Under the pieces are notes generated by a model that was not told the origin of the DNA, did no database searches, and saw nothing but the letters and a program-made list of their open reading frames with translations. Source: Sulfurospirillum sp. UBA12182 (lineage in GTDB: Bacteria > Campylobacterota > Campylobacteria > Campylobacterales > Sulfurospirillaceae). Taken from it: DNA of 64,000 nt. Of the stretch, positions 10,200-20,041 are shown in pieces. Every line of letters begins with the position of its first letter. The first letter of the stretch is position 1. Position numbers and translations under genes: made by a program. Location of the stretch: positions 104,761 to 168,760 of the forward strand of contig DLUF01000042.1 of assembly GCA_002742765.1 (NCBI GenBank), given 5' to 3'.

Positions 10200-11347
10200 A
10201 TTGTATTCTCCAAAATATCATTATAAATCTTTATTTGGTTTTCTATCACATATTCATTTTCATATATCTTTGCAGTTTTAATGGCTTCTTTACTCAAATT
10301 TTCATACTCTTCATAATCATATGAGTTTTCAATAATATCTTTTAAGTTATCTCTGCCACTCAAAAATCCATTTACACCATCTCTTATGAAGTCTCCACGA
10401 GTTCCGATATCAAAACCAATCACAGGTACCCCAAAACTCATAGCCTCTATGATAGTCAAACCAAAAGTTTCATACAAAATTGAAGGCTGAATAAGGTATT
10501 TTGATATTGAAATAGCTTTCAGAGTCTCTTCTCTACTGCATTTGCCCTTGAAAATTATATTTTGTTTACTATATTTTTCTCTTAGTTTTTGCTCTATATC
10601 TCCACCACCTATGATAGTCAAGATATATTTCTCATCCAGTTTTTTCCACACTTTTAATAGTTCAACAACCCCTTTTGATTCTTCAAGCCTTCCCACATAG
10701 ATATAATTTTTTTTCTCTTTTGATATCTCAAAACTCATTTCTAAACTATTTGACTTTAAGATAATTTTATCCTCATTTATACCTAAATTTCTCACTTTTT
10801 CTTTTTGAAAGTTTGTCAATACAAAAAAATAATCAATATCATCAAATACTTTAGTAATTCTATAGTACAAAAATGAGAGTTGTGCCAATACACTTTGAAT
10901 CATAGATTTTCTAAAGCACTTATTAAATATACCTTGTAATGAAAACTTACTTTTAGTACATAATTCACATATTCCAAAACCATCTCTATAAAAAATCCCT
11001 GATATACACCAAAGTCTATAGTTATGTAAAGTATGGACCACTTTTGCACCCCCATCTTTACTCGCTTTAAAAATACTTGGAGTTAAAAGTGGATAAAAGT
11101 TATGTATATGCACTAAGTCTATTTTATTTTCTTCAACTATTTTTTTTACTTCTTTATAATAATACTTATTGAACCAAATATTAAATATGAGTTTGATTTT
11201 ACTTAGGTTATCATTTGATACTTCATAGCTAAAAACATTTTTTTTACCTAATTTTTTTTGCAAAGATTGTAGTTCATTTGTATAAACTATATCTTCACCA
11301 CCTATATTGCTTGACTGGTATCTATTGTGGATTATTAAAATTTTCAC
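10196..11347 (-). CDS. GT4 family glycosyltransferase
   Basis: YVGRLEESKGVVELLKVW; ETFGLTIIEAMSFGVPVIGF. Confidence 0.88.
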   Translation of the reverse strand: MKILIIHNRYQSSNIGGEDIVYTNELQSLQKKLGKKNVFSYEVSNDNLSKIKLIFNIWFNKYYYKEVKKIVEENKIDLVHIHNFYPLLTPSIFKASKDGGAKVVHTLHNYRLWCISGIFYRDGFGICELCTKSKFSLQGIFNKCFRKSMIQSVLAQLSFLYYRITKVFDDIDYFFVLTNFQKEKVRNLGINEDKIILKSNSLEMSFEISKEKKNYIYVGRLEESKGVVELLKVWKKLDEKYILTIIGGGDIEQKLREKYSKQNIIFKGKCSREETLKAISISKYLIQPSILYETFGLTIIEAMSFGVPVIGFDIGTRGDFIRDGVNGFLSGRDNLKDIIENSYDYEEYENLSKEAIKTAKIYENEYVIENQIKIYNDILENTI

Positions 11348-12360
11348 AGATACACTTCAATTTGTAAGATATCTTTTTTATCGATTGAAACATTTTTGAC
11401 ACCATCAAGAAGAGTTTTATATAACTTATCATCAATCTGATTTATTATATTATACAAATTCTCAGTATTTACTATATATCCATTTTTACCATTTTCAATC
11501 AATTCACTTGCTCCACAGTTATCACTAATCAGTACAGGTAATCCAAAATATAAAGCTTCTTCAATCACTAGTCCCCAAGATTCTGAAAGACTAGGTAATA
11601 TAAAAATATCATTCTTATTAAAATAATCTTGGAGTTCAGTATTATTGACTTGCCCTAAAAAAATTATGTTTGAATTTGCTTTATTTTTCAGCTCTTTTTC
11701 TAATGATCCTGTGCCAATGACTGTCAAAGTATGCTCTGGAAGCTGATTAAAAACATCTACAAGTAATTCTATATTTTTCTCCTTAGAAATTCGTCCTATG
11801 AATAAAAATCTTTTTTTATACTCTTTTTTTATAGGCTCAAAACTAGGCTTATTTATTATTCCTACACCTTTTGTGATTTTAACTTCACCTTTAAAACATA
11901 AAGCATCCAAAAGTTCTTGATGCAGTTTACCAGATGCATAAACGGTAGAGATACGACTTAAAAATATTTTTTTAATAAAGCCTCTTATACCATCTGTTTT
12001 ACTTTCCTTGATAGTTGACTCTAATGCTAAGCAATTTTTTGATTTTGAGTTTGTTATTACTAAGTACCAAAACTCTTTTAAGTCCCAACCACTTACAACT
12101 ATTTTTTTGTACTGAATATCTTTAAAAATACCTCGAAGTTTAAAAATGTTTTCTTTTACATCTCTATCTTGAAAGTTTCCATCAAATAACAATTCATATT
12201 TAAATTTTACATTTTGCAAAGTTATAAAATCATCTGCCCTTTTTTCAGCTGTATTTGAAGCTATAAAAACAACTAATATATTTAACTTTTTAGATAACTC
12301 ATTATAAAGATTAACTTTATAAAATGCAGGAATATGAGTGACTATCACATAATCATACAT
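11344..12360 (-). CDS. GT4 family glycosyltransferase
   Basis: FIGRISKEKNIELLVDVF; ESWGLVIEEALYFGLPVLIS. Confidence 0.88.
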   Translation of the reverse strand: MYDYVIVTHIPAFYKVNLYNELSKKLNILVVFIASNTAEKRADDFITLQNVKFKYELLFDGNFQDRDVKENIFKLRGIFKDIQYKKIVVSGWDLKEFWYLVITNSKSKNCLALESTIKESKTDGIRGFIKKIFLSRISTVYASGKLHQELLDALCFKGEVKITKGVGIINKPSFEPIKKEYKKRFLFIGRISKEKNIELLVDVFNQLPEHTLTVIGTGSLEKELKNKANSNIIFLGQVNNTELQDYFNKNDIFILPSLSESWGLVIEEALYFGLPVLISDNCGASELIENGKNGYIVNTENLYNIINQIDDKLYKTLLDGVKNVSIDKKDILQIEVYL

Positions 12361-12369
12361 ACTTACAAA

Positions 12370-12870
12370 TTATTTCAAATATTTTTTTATCACCGCAGGA
12401 TTTCCTGCGACCATACAAAAATCTGGAACATCATTAATTACTATAGAACCTGCCGCAACTATACTTTTTTTCCCAATTTTTACTCCCGGCAAAATAATAG
12501 ATCCAAATCCAATCCATGCTCCATTATCTATAAAAATATCTTTTCCTGTACCTTTTCCAGCAATATGCCTACCACTTAAATCAACTTCATGTGTTCCAGT
12601 AATAACAGAAACTCTTGATGAAATATCGACAAAATCTCCTATTACAACTTTTGTATTATTCGCACCCATTATTAATGATTCATGACCCAAAAAAGTATCT
12701 TGACCTATCTGTATATTTTCAACACCGACTATATTAAAGCTACTAAACATTCTTACTGATGGGTGTATTTCAAATTTACACAAAACTCTATATATAAAAT
12801 TTTTCGTTTTAAAAAATCTACTCTCTGGAAAAAAGCTTGTAAGTTTATTTGCTATAGCATTCCAAATCAT
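12370..12870 (-). CDS. Hexapeptide-repeat acyltransferase
   Basis: IFIDNGAWIGFGSIILPGVKIGKKSIVAAGSIV left-handed beta-helix repeats. Confidence 0.85.
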   Translation of the reverse strand: MIWNAIANKLTSFFPESRFFKTKNFIYRVLCKFEIHPSVRMFSSFNIVGVENIQIGQDTFLGHESLIMGANNTKVVIGDFVDISSRVSVITGTHEVDLSGRHIAGKGTGKDIFIDNGAWIGFGSIILPGVKIGKKSIVAAGSIVINDVPDFCMVAGNPAVIKKYLK

Positions 12871-13676
12871 TTTATACCTTTGTTAAATATTAGTGCTTTT
12901 AAAACCCCTAGAAAACCAAAGTTTTTATTTATAATACGATATTTTTCTGGAATTAACTTTTTTTTGACTCTAGACGATATACCACGTGTTTCAAAAACAG
13001 AAACTATTGTATTTGAAAAATATATTTTATAATTTTTTTTAATAACTCTCATCATAATATCATTGTCTGAATTTACTGGAAATCTTAAATCATAATATAT
13101 ATCATCACGCATATTAGTTTTATTAAAGAATAATGCTTGATGACAAGATAATAATTCTCCAAATTTAATAATTTGTAATTTTTGTTGAGCAAAATAAATC
13201 TTATCAGAATCCTTAAGAGTATAACAACCTGCAATAACTGAATAATTATTTAAATGTGTTTTATTGAAAATATATTCAAGTGTCTCTGCACTATAGAATA
13301 CATCACTAGCATTCATAAAGTTTATCCACTCTCCACTAGCTACATCTATCCCCTTATTCATAGCATCATAAATCCCCCCATCTCTCTCACTCACCCAATA
13401 ATCAATTCTTTCTTCATACTTCTTGATTATATCAATTGTCCCGTCAGTTGATCCGCCATCTATGATAATATATTCAAAATTATCGTAGGTTTGATTTATA
13501 ACACTTTGGATTGTCTCATCTAAAAACTGTTCACCATTATAAACAACTGTGATAATAGATATAAGTGGTTTACCATCATAAGATTTTTTAAAATACCCTT
13601 GTGTTCTAAGTCCACCCTGAGTTAAGGTTGAATTGTTAATTTTTAATTTTAAATTATCTTCTTTTTCATTCAACAT
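12867..13676 (-). CDS. GT2 family glycosyltransferase
   Basis: ISIITVVYNGEQFLDETIQSVINQTYDNFEYIIIDGGSTDGT. Confidence 0.88.
   Translation of the reverse strand: MLNEKEDNLKLKINNSTLTQGGLRTQGYFKKSYDGKPLISIITVVYNGEQFLDETIQSVINQTYDNFEYIIIDGGSTDGTIDIIKKYEERIDYWVSERDGGIYDAMNKGIDVASGEWINFMNASDVFYSAETLEYIFNKTHLNNYSVIAGCYTLKDSDKIYFAQQKLQIIKFGELLSCHQALFFNKTNMRDDIYYDLRFPVNSDNDIMMRVIKKNYKIYFSNTIVSVFETRGISSRVKKKLIPEKYRIINKNFGFLGVLKALIFNKGIK
13627..13654. repeat. Four degenerate heptamers near the 5' end of a GT2 gene
   Basis: Minus strand reads ATTTAAA ATTAAAA ATTAACA ATTCAAC. Confidence 0.6.
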
Positions 13677-13740
13677 TGAAAACTCATCATTCGAAATAAC
13701 CTTGTCACGCTATGATTTTCATCCAAACATATTGTGTTAG

Positions 13741-14712
13741 TCATTTATTATTTCCCTCTCTAAAAAGCTCATCAACTACCTTCAATCCAAGTTCAGTCAA
13801 ACTCACATCACCGAATTGATCTAAAACTATTTTTTTACTTATTAGTGACTGGATAGCTTTTTCTGATGTCACTTTTTGCATTTGATTATTTTTCAAAATC
13901 AAATCTTTAAAGCTATTCTTATTCATCTTGCTATCAGTTTCAAAAAAAGATTTCAACATGACTTTTTCATCCTTTTCAAGAGACTTTATCAATCTTTGAA
14001 ATTCATTATCTTGCTTATTTTGAGCATCACTAAGTATTTTTTCTAATCCAGATTTTGGCTTTTCACTTGAAGGAGCTGATGCATATTTTGGACTCTGATT
14101 TACTTTAATCTCCAGACTAGCGACTTGTTTTTTTAACTGCTCTATCTCTCCACCTCTATCAGCTACTTTTTTCTGAGCTTCGATAAGTTCATTTTTTAGT
14201 TTTTCGGTATCTTTTGCTACTCTTTCTTCAAAACTACTTTCTAGCTCTTTACTTCTATCTATGTATTCTGTTTCTAGTCTAGTTTTATAGTCGTCATACT
14301 CTTTTTTTGTTTGTTCGTATTTTTTGATATATTCATCAAGCTCATCTTGAAGTTTTATAGCTGTATATCTTATCTCTATTGACTCTTCCACACTAAGCAA
14401 TGTTTGCTTTTCTATAGCTTGTTTTCGCTCATTCATCTTCTTGTCAAACCAAAGTTTCGCACTATAAAAACCAATCTGAAAGAATGGAAATATCAAAGTA
14501 TAAAACAAAGCTCCTACTATAGGCTTCCAGTGACAAACATCATCATAACTCAACATCTCAATTTTACAAGTAGTAGCTAACTCTGGATCAAAAAATATCA
14601 AAAATAACTTTGCATTAAAATACACAAAAAAGAAAACATACGATGCTAAAAATGGTGTGTATTTCATATCGTACAGTCTAGCTTTGATTGAGTCTTTTAG
14701 GTCGTTATGCAT
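13741..14712 (-). CDS. Membrane-anchored coiled-coil protein of unknown function
   Basis: 323 aa, two N-terminal hydrophobic segments, long heptad-rich coiled coil, possible wHTH-like C-terminus; ATG overlaps upstream stop. Confidence 0.6.
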   Translation of the reverse strand: MHNDLKDSIKARLYDMKYTPFLASYVFFFVYFNAKLFLIFFDPELATTCKIEMLSYDDVCHWKPIVGALFYTLIFPFFQIGFYSAKLWFDKKMNERKQAIEKQTLLSVEESIEIRYTAIKLQDELDEYIKKYEQTKKEYDDYKTRLETEYIDRSKELESSFEERVAKDTEKLKNELIEAQKKVADRGGEIEQLKKQVASLEIKVNQSPKYASAPSSEKPKSGLEKILSDAQNKQDNEFQRLIKSLEKDEKVMLKSFFETDSKMNKNSFKDLILKNNQMQKVTSEKAIQSLISKKIVLDQFGDVSLTELGLKVVDELFREGNNK

Positions 14713-15380
14713 TATTTCGTGCTCACATTTGACTCATTTGTTTTTATATTACTTTCAATTACTTTTTTATTAACAATAGCTTTTTGATGGTTTAATTGAT
14801 TACTTTCTTTTTGTAGTGTAGATATTTGATTATCTTTTTTACTATTCACAACTTCAATACTCCCTACAAAAATTATAAAACCAATAAAAAATAAAACCAC
14901 AATCCCCCATTTTGTGAACCTAAACCAAGGTTCACCTTTTTTAACCCTTTCCCATTCATTTTTTAAAATCGTATGAGCTTTTTCAGTAAACTGATTCGTA
15001 GCATTTTCAAGATTATTATCTTTTATCATTTCAGATGGACTTATCAATATCTTATTTAATTTATTCAATTCTTTAATTAATCCTTCACTATCATTTGGAT
15101 TAAGTCGTAGATTAATTTTATGTATCATAAGTTGAATTTTATTTGTAATTTCAATATTTTCATCAATAAAATCATGTGCCAATTTTCCTCTATTTTGCTT
15201 TTTATAAGTTAAATAAGCTAGTTCAAAATGATTAATAGTGCTCATCAATTCTGCTACATCATTTCTTAGTGCTTCTATCCAAGCTTGTCGAAACTCTGAT
15301 ATTTTTTGCTCTTTAGTGATGACAAGCCCTATAAATGAGACAAATCCTGCGATTATGGCTACTATGATACTAGTTTCCAT
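14712..15380 (-). CDS. Two-TM membrane protein of unknown function
   Basis: 222 aa; TM at N-terminus, KEQKISEFRQAWIEALRNDV, second TM followed by polar tail. Confidence 0.6.
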   Translation of the reverse strand: METSIIVAIIAGFVSFIGLVITKEQKISEFRQAWIEALRNDVAELMSTINHFELAYLTYKKQNRGKLAHDFIDENIEITNKIQLMIHKINLRLNPNDSEGLIKELNKLNKILISPSEMIKDNNLENATNQFTEKAHTILKNEWERVKKGEPWFRFTKWGIVVLFFIGFIIFVGSIEVVNSKKDNQISTLQKESNQLNHQKAIVNKKVIESNIKTNESNVSTK

Positions 15381-16611
15381 TTAACACCTCTTTGTATAGC
15401 TCCACATACTTTCCAGCAACAACTCTGCTGTCAAACTCTCTCATTACTTTCTCTCTAGCATTTGTACAAAGTTCATCATAATTTGGAACATTCAGAACCC
15501 ACTCAATTCCACATGCCAAATCTTTACTTTCAAAAGGTTTAGCTTTATATCCATCAACCTTATGTGTTACTATATCTTTTGGTCCAGTGGCATCAAAACA
15601 AACGACAGGTGTTCCACATGTCATAGATTCTGCCAAAGTTTTTCCAAAAGCGTCCATAAGACTTGGAGCCACAAAGACATCTGCACTACTATAAGCTAGT
15701 CGTAAAGAAATATTGTCATTTAGATATCCAAAGCTTTTATATTCGAAACCTAGTTCTTCAGCCACATTTTTATCTACATTTCCAAAAAAACATAAAAAAT
15801 ACTTACTTTTATCAAGTTCTTTAACTGCTTCTTGAAATTTTACAAAACCTTTATAAAAATCTTTCAAACTTGTAGAACCGACTAATACAATCTTTTTTTG
15901 CGTTTTAATGCCTAAAATATCTCTTGCTATTTTTTTATCTATCGAAAAAAATTCACTTGTATCAATATTGTTCGATATTGTTCGTATATCAAACTCTTTA
16001 AAAAGCTCGCTTTCTTTTGCTCTTTCACTTAACCAATTGCTTATACCTACAAGTTTCATATTTTTTGGTAAGTATTTTTTCTTGCGATTTAAAACAAACT
16101 TTGAAAGATCATAGCTACTACTACTTCGCAGTTGTTCACAATTTCCACAGCCTGTTTTATATTTTTCACATTCCATGGAATAATGACAGCCACCAGTAAG
16201 TGGCCACATATCTCGCAGTGTCCACACTATTGGCTTATCAATCTTTGCAAGGTGCTTTATGTTTACAAAACTTCCATTTATCCAGTGCAGGTGGACAATA
16301 TCAGCCTCTTCATACTCTTTTGTTTTTTTAAAATCAACGCCAAACATCCCCGTACTAAATATTATTTGTTTTCGTTTTGGATACAAAAGTAAAAGCAAGT
16401 TATCAAGCTGCCCTCGTATCATTTTAAAAGCTTTATCTTTTTTTGTCTTTATAGTTGTAACAACATTACTGTCACCTAAAGTGATTTTGCTGTTTGTAAA
16501 TACTTTACTATCTACTTCAAGCTCTCTAAGCCCACTATGAAGCCAATACGCTCCACGAGCCGCTCCACCACTTAAATCTCCTGCTACTATATGTAATACT
16601 TTCACTTCCAA
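15370..16611 (-). CDS. GT4 family glycosyltransferase
   Basis: VLHIVAGDLSGGAARGAYWLHSGL; DAFGKTLAESMTCGTPVVCFDATGPKDIV. Confidence 0.88.
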   Translation of the reverse strand: MEVKVLHIVAGDLSGGAARGAYWLHSGLRELEVDSKVFTNSKITLGDSNVVTTIKTKKDKAFKMIRGQLDNLLLLLYPKRKQIIFSTGMFGVDFKKTKEYEEADIVHLHWINGSFVNIKHLAKIDKPIVWTLRDMWPLTGGCHYSMECEKYKTGCGNCEQLRSSSSYDLSKFVLNRKKKYLPKNMKLVGISNWLSERAKESELFKEFDIRTISNNIDTSEFFSIDKKIARDILGIKTQKKIVLVGSTSLKDFYKGFVKFQEAVKELDKSKYFLCFFGNVDKNVAEELGFEYKSFGYLNDNISLRLAYSSADVFVAPSLMDAFGKTLAESMTCGTPVVCFDATGPKDIVTHKVDGYKAKPFESKDLACGIEWVLNVPNYDELCTNAREKVMREFDSRVVAGKYVELYKEVLNGN

Positions 16612-16630
16612 AACTCCCTCAATTCATTCA

Positions 16631-18076
16631 TCAACTTTTTCGTTTCTTAAGCTCTTGGATCAGGCTTATAGTATCATGTCTATAAAATATCATAAGCAAT
16701 CCTATGTAAATCAATACGCCTAGGAGTATTTGTAGCGGTAAGATAGCATAAATACTTAGCTCTACTGACTCTAGACCTGCACCTGCATAATAAACCATTC
16801 CTGCCATGACTACTGCACTTAAAAAATAAGGCCATAATTTGTGCAATCCTTCCCAAACTCCTAGTTCCATTTGGTCCCATGAAATTTTAAGATTTGGGTA
16901 GAGCATAATTAAGTTAGCGAGTGCATAGGCTATAGCAACTCCTTCTACTCCGTAAGGCAATCCGATGATAAATGACAATACAGTAACCACTGCATTGACT
17001 GCACCTATTTTGAACATAAGTCCAGTACTTCCCTTTGCCATATAGATAGAACCAACTGTTGTTACAATAGATTGCATCATACCGATAGGGGCCAAAATCA
17101 TTAACAAAGCAGCCATGCCGATCCATTTATCGCCGAAAGCCACTGCAACAAAAGTATTTGCAGTGGCTAGCAGACCCATCATAAGCGGAAATGTAACCAA
17201 TGCTATAAAACTAATAGCCTTAATATAAGCATTTTTAAAACGAATGTTGTCATGTTTTATTTCTGAAAATGCGGGGAAAAGTACGCGCACAATGACGCGT
17301 GATATATTGTCCAAAGGGTAAAGCATAATTTTATAGGCTAGACTATACATTCCAAGAGAAGAAGCCCCTATAAACTTACCAATGAGAAACTGATCAGCAC
17401 TTCTGGCAAAATAGTTTATAAAACTAAAACTTGTTAGATTAAAAGAATAATTCCATATCAATTTAATATCTTGAAAATCAAAACTCAAAGACGGGCGCCA
17501 ATGCCCAGAAAACCAAAGCCCGATGGTTAAAATCGCACTGCCTGACAATGTCATTATAATTAAACTATATACACCATAACCGTAAAAAGCTGCAGTGATT
17601 CCTACAAAAAAAGATAAGGCTAGTGCGATTGTTTCAATTGCTACTACCCGCTTGAAAAGCATTTGCTTTTCGAGCAGGACTTTTTGAACTAATGATAATG
17701 CTCCTATAATAAAATTCAGTCCAATCCACTGCAGATAATGTACTAAATCAGGATTAGTAAAAAAAGCAGAAATAGGCCAAGCCAATACATACAGCAAGAC
17801 GAACAAAAACAGACCTACAACAAAATTAAAATAAAAAATGCTTGAGAGTATACCTTGGCTTGGACTATCTAGATGAATAATAGCTTGTGATGTTCCCATG
17901 GAAGCAAAAATATTAAAAAAGGCAACAAATATCATCAAAATTGCAAAAATACCAAAATCCTCTGGCGATAATAAGCGCGCCATAATAACAAGAGATAAAA
18001 CTTGAAAAATCTGACGAGCAATATTGCCAACACTGTTCCAGCCTATACCCGAAATTGTTTTTTGTTTTAGGGACAT
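16631..18076 (-). CDS. MOP-superfamily polysaccharide flippase (Wzx-like)
   Basis: 481 aa polytopic, MSLKQKTISGIGWNSVGNIARQIFQVLSLVIMARLLSPEDFG. Confidence 0.88.
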   Translation of the reverse strand: MSLKQKTISGIGWNSVGNIARQIFQVLSLVIMARLLSPEDFGIFAILMIFVAFFNIFASMGTSQAIIHLDSPSQGILSSIFYFNFVVGLFLFVLLYVLAWPISAFFTNPDLVHYLQWIGLNFIIGALSLVQKVLLEKQMLFKRVVAIETIALALSFFVGITAAFYGYGVYSLIIMTLSGSAILTIGLWFSGHWRPSLSFDFQDIKLIWNYSFNLTSFSFINYFARSADQFLIGKFIGASSLGMYSLAYKIMLYPLDNISRVIVRVLFPAFSEIKHDNIRFKNAYIKAISFIALVTFPLMMGLLATANTFVAVAFGDKWIGMAALLMILAPIGMMQSIVTTVGSIYMAKGSTGLMFKIGAVNAVVTVLSFIIGLPYGVEGVAIAYALANLIMLYPNLKISWDQMELGVWEGLHKLWPYFLSAVVMAGMVYYAGAGLESVELSIYAILPLQILLGVLIYIGLLMIFYRHDTISLIQELKKRKS

Positions 18077-19017
18077 TAAACCATTCTTCTGATTATTAAA
18101 TTTTTTATAAATCTCGATACTGCAAGAGCATAGAATAATGGATACGCTACAATCAAGCTAATTTTAATATCAGAATCTATATTGGACAAAAGAATATGCC
18201 TTAAAGCTTTTAAGCTACCAATTGGATTAACTCCAAATCTAAAACGCCATCTTTGTTGCAAAGTTAAATTCAATGATGCTAAAATTTTCTTTATTCTATT
18301 ATTTTTAAAGATACTTTGGTAATTTTTGTATATTTCAGTCAAGAGACCTGAATCATCATAATTCCAATCTTTAGAGTTGCTTTGAGTTACTTTTACGGCG
18401 AACTGTGGCAAATAAACTGACCTGTATCTAAGAAGTCCATAGGTTATAAAAAATATAAATAGATAAATATTTCTGTTGTTTTCATCACTTAAATAGTTTT
18501 CTATCACTCCTTCCCTTTTGAAGACCAAGCCACTCAATTGATGTCCATATTCTGACAAATCAAGGACAGACATAAAACCAGCTTGTTTTTCTCTCATATT
18601 AAAGTCTTGACGCCCGTCTTTAATAGTACCATCACTATATAATCCAACAAATCTTGGAATAATTACACCAATTTCATTTTTATTTACTATATCTACAACT
18701 TTTGATAAATATCCCTCGGGCAAATAATCATCATCGCCTAAAAACATTACATAATCTGAAGTAGCATTCTCAAGCGTAAAAACTGCATTTTTTTCAAGAC
18801 CGATATTATGATTTTGTGTGTATACAACTATTTCTAAACTAATTTTTGACTTGATAGATTCTAGCTCTTGCTCAGTATTGTCAATTGAAGCATTATTAGA
18901 AACAATCAACCTAAATTTTCCTTGCAGTCCCTCATTTTCAACTAACTTGTTGAGATATAAAATATTTTTTACCAAATCCTGCTCTCTGTTATAAGTAGGT
19001 ATTAATATATCAATCAT
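18076..19017 (-). CDS. GT2 family glycosyltransferase
   Basis: IDILIPTYNREQDLVKNI; FLGDDDYL. Confidence 0.85.
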   Translation of the reverse strand: MIDILIPTYNREQDLVKNILYLNKLVENEGLQGKFRLIVSNNASIDNTEQELESIKSKISLEIVVYTQNHNIGLEKNAVFTLENATSDYVMFLGDDDYLPEGYLSKVVDIVNKNEIGVIIPRFVGLYSDGTIKDGRQDFNMREKQAGFMSVLDLSEYGHQLSGLVFKREGVIENYLSDENNRNIYLFIFFITYGLLRYRSVYLPQFAVKVTQSNSKDWNYDDSGLLTEIYKNYQSIFKNNRIKKILASLNLTLQQRWRFRFGVNPIGSLKALRHILLSNIDSDIKISLIVAYPLFYALAVSRFIKNLIIRRMV

Positions 19018-20032
19018 GTGATTTTACCCACTCAATCATTTTTCTAATTCCTTCTTCCTTAGAAACCTTTGGTTCCCAGCATATCAGCTCTTTTGCTTTT
19101 GATATATCTGCTACAAATACTCTTTGGTCTGATTCCCTTGGAGGCAGTTGTGTATATGTCATCTTGATATCTAGTTCTTCTTCTAAGAAAGAAAAAAGTT
19201 CTAAGAGTGAAGATGAGTTTTGCATACCACCTCCAATATTAAAAGCTTGTCCTTTTATAGTGTCTATTTTTTGTGAAGCTTTTAAGTATAAATCCACACA
19301 ATCACTTGCATAAAGCAGATCTCTTACTTGTTTTCCATTTCCTGAGATGGTAAATGGCTCTTTTAAAGTATTTGTTTTTATCTCTATGGCTTTTTGAGTA
19401 AACCATCCAAGCCATCCTTGGTCATAAGTAGCAAATTGTCTTCCGCCAAACATAGATGAGTGTCTAAAAACTGCTGTTTTGATACCATAGATTCTTGCAA
19501 AGTCAAGCATATATTGATCAGCACTTCCTTTTGAAGTACCATAAGGTGAGTGGAAGTCTAAAGTTACTTTTTCATCAAAGCCGTTTGGTTTATCTATACA
19601 ACTATATCTTGTAGCTGTTTCTTTGTAGGAGTATTGTTCTAAATCTCCATATACTTTGTTTGTTGATGAGTAGATTATAGTACTCTCAGGGCTATAAAGT
19701 CTAACTGCGTTTAGAAGATTAAAACTTCCTCCTACATTTATCTCAAAGTCCATTCTTGGGTCTGCTATAGAAGTGGTCATAGCTACTTGCCCAGCTAAGT
19801 GATATATCACATCAGGCTTATGAGTTTTAATAGTTCGTTCAACATCATTTGTATTTCGTATATCTCCATGAATAAATGTAAATACACCTTGAGTTTCAAG
19901 CCACTCTTTGTTTTGATAGCTACCAAATCTATATAAACTATCAAAAACTACAAGTTCATCTCCTCGTTTGAGTATTTCACTTGCTATGTTTGAACCTAAA
20001 AATCCACATCCACCTGTTATTAAGTATTTCAT
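19010..20032 (-). CDS. rfbE: CDP-paratose/tyvelose 2-epimerase-like NAD-dependent epimerase
   Basis: ITGGCGFLGSNIA, SPYGTSKGSADQYMLDFARIYG; adjacent to rfbH. Confidence 0.7.
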   Translation of the reverse strand: MKYLITGGCGFLGSNIASEILKRGDELVVFDSLYRFGSYQNKEWLETQGVFTFIHGDIRNTNDVERTIKTHKPDVIYHLAGQVAMTTSIADPRMDFEINVGGSFNLLNAVRLYSPESTIIYSSTNKVYGDLEQYSYKETATRYSCIDKPNGFDEKVTLDFHSPYGTSKGSADQYMLDFARIYGIKTAVFRHSSMFGGRQFATYDQGWLGWFTQKAIEIKTNTLKEPFTISGNGKQVRDLLYASDCVDLYLKASQKIDTIKGQAFNIGGGMQNSSSLLELFSFLEEELDIKMTYTQLPPRESDQRVFVADISKAKELICWEPKVSKEEGIRKMIEWVKSHD

Positions 20033-20041
20033 TATTTAGCC

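Noticed and set aside
15966-15990. Direct 10-bp duplication ATATTGTTCG ATATTGTTCG in a GT4 gene
   Set aside because: Only two short units, in a plausible protein context (FDIRTISNNIDTSEFF); not distinguishable from chance.
16680-17126. Minus-strand ORFs 16680..16880 and 16914..17126 within the flippase
   Set aside because: Alternate frames of the confident Wzx-like gene.
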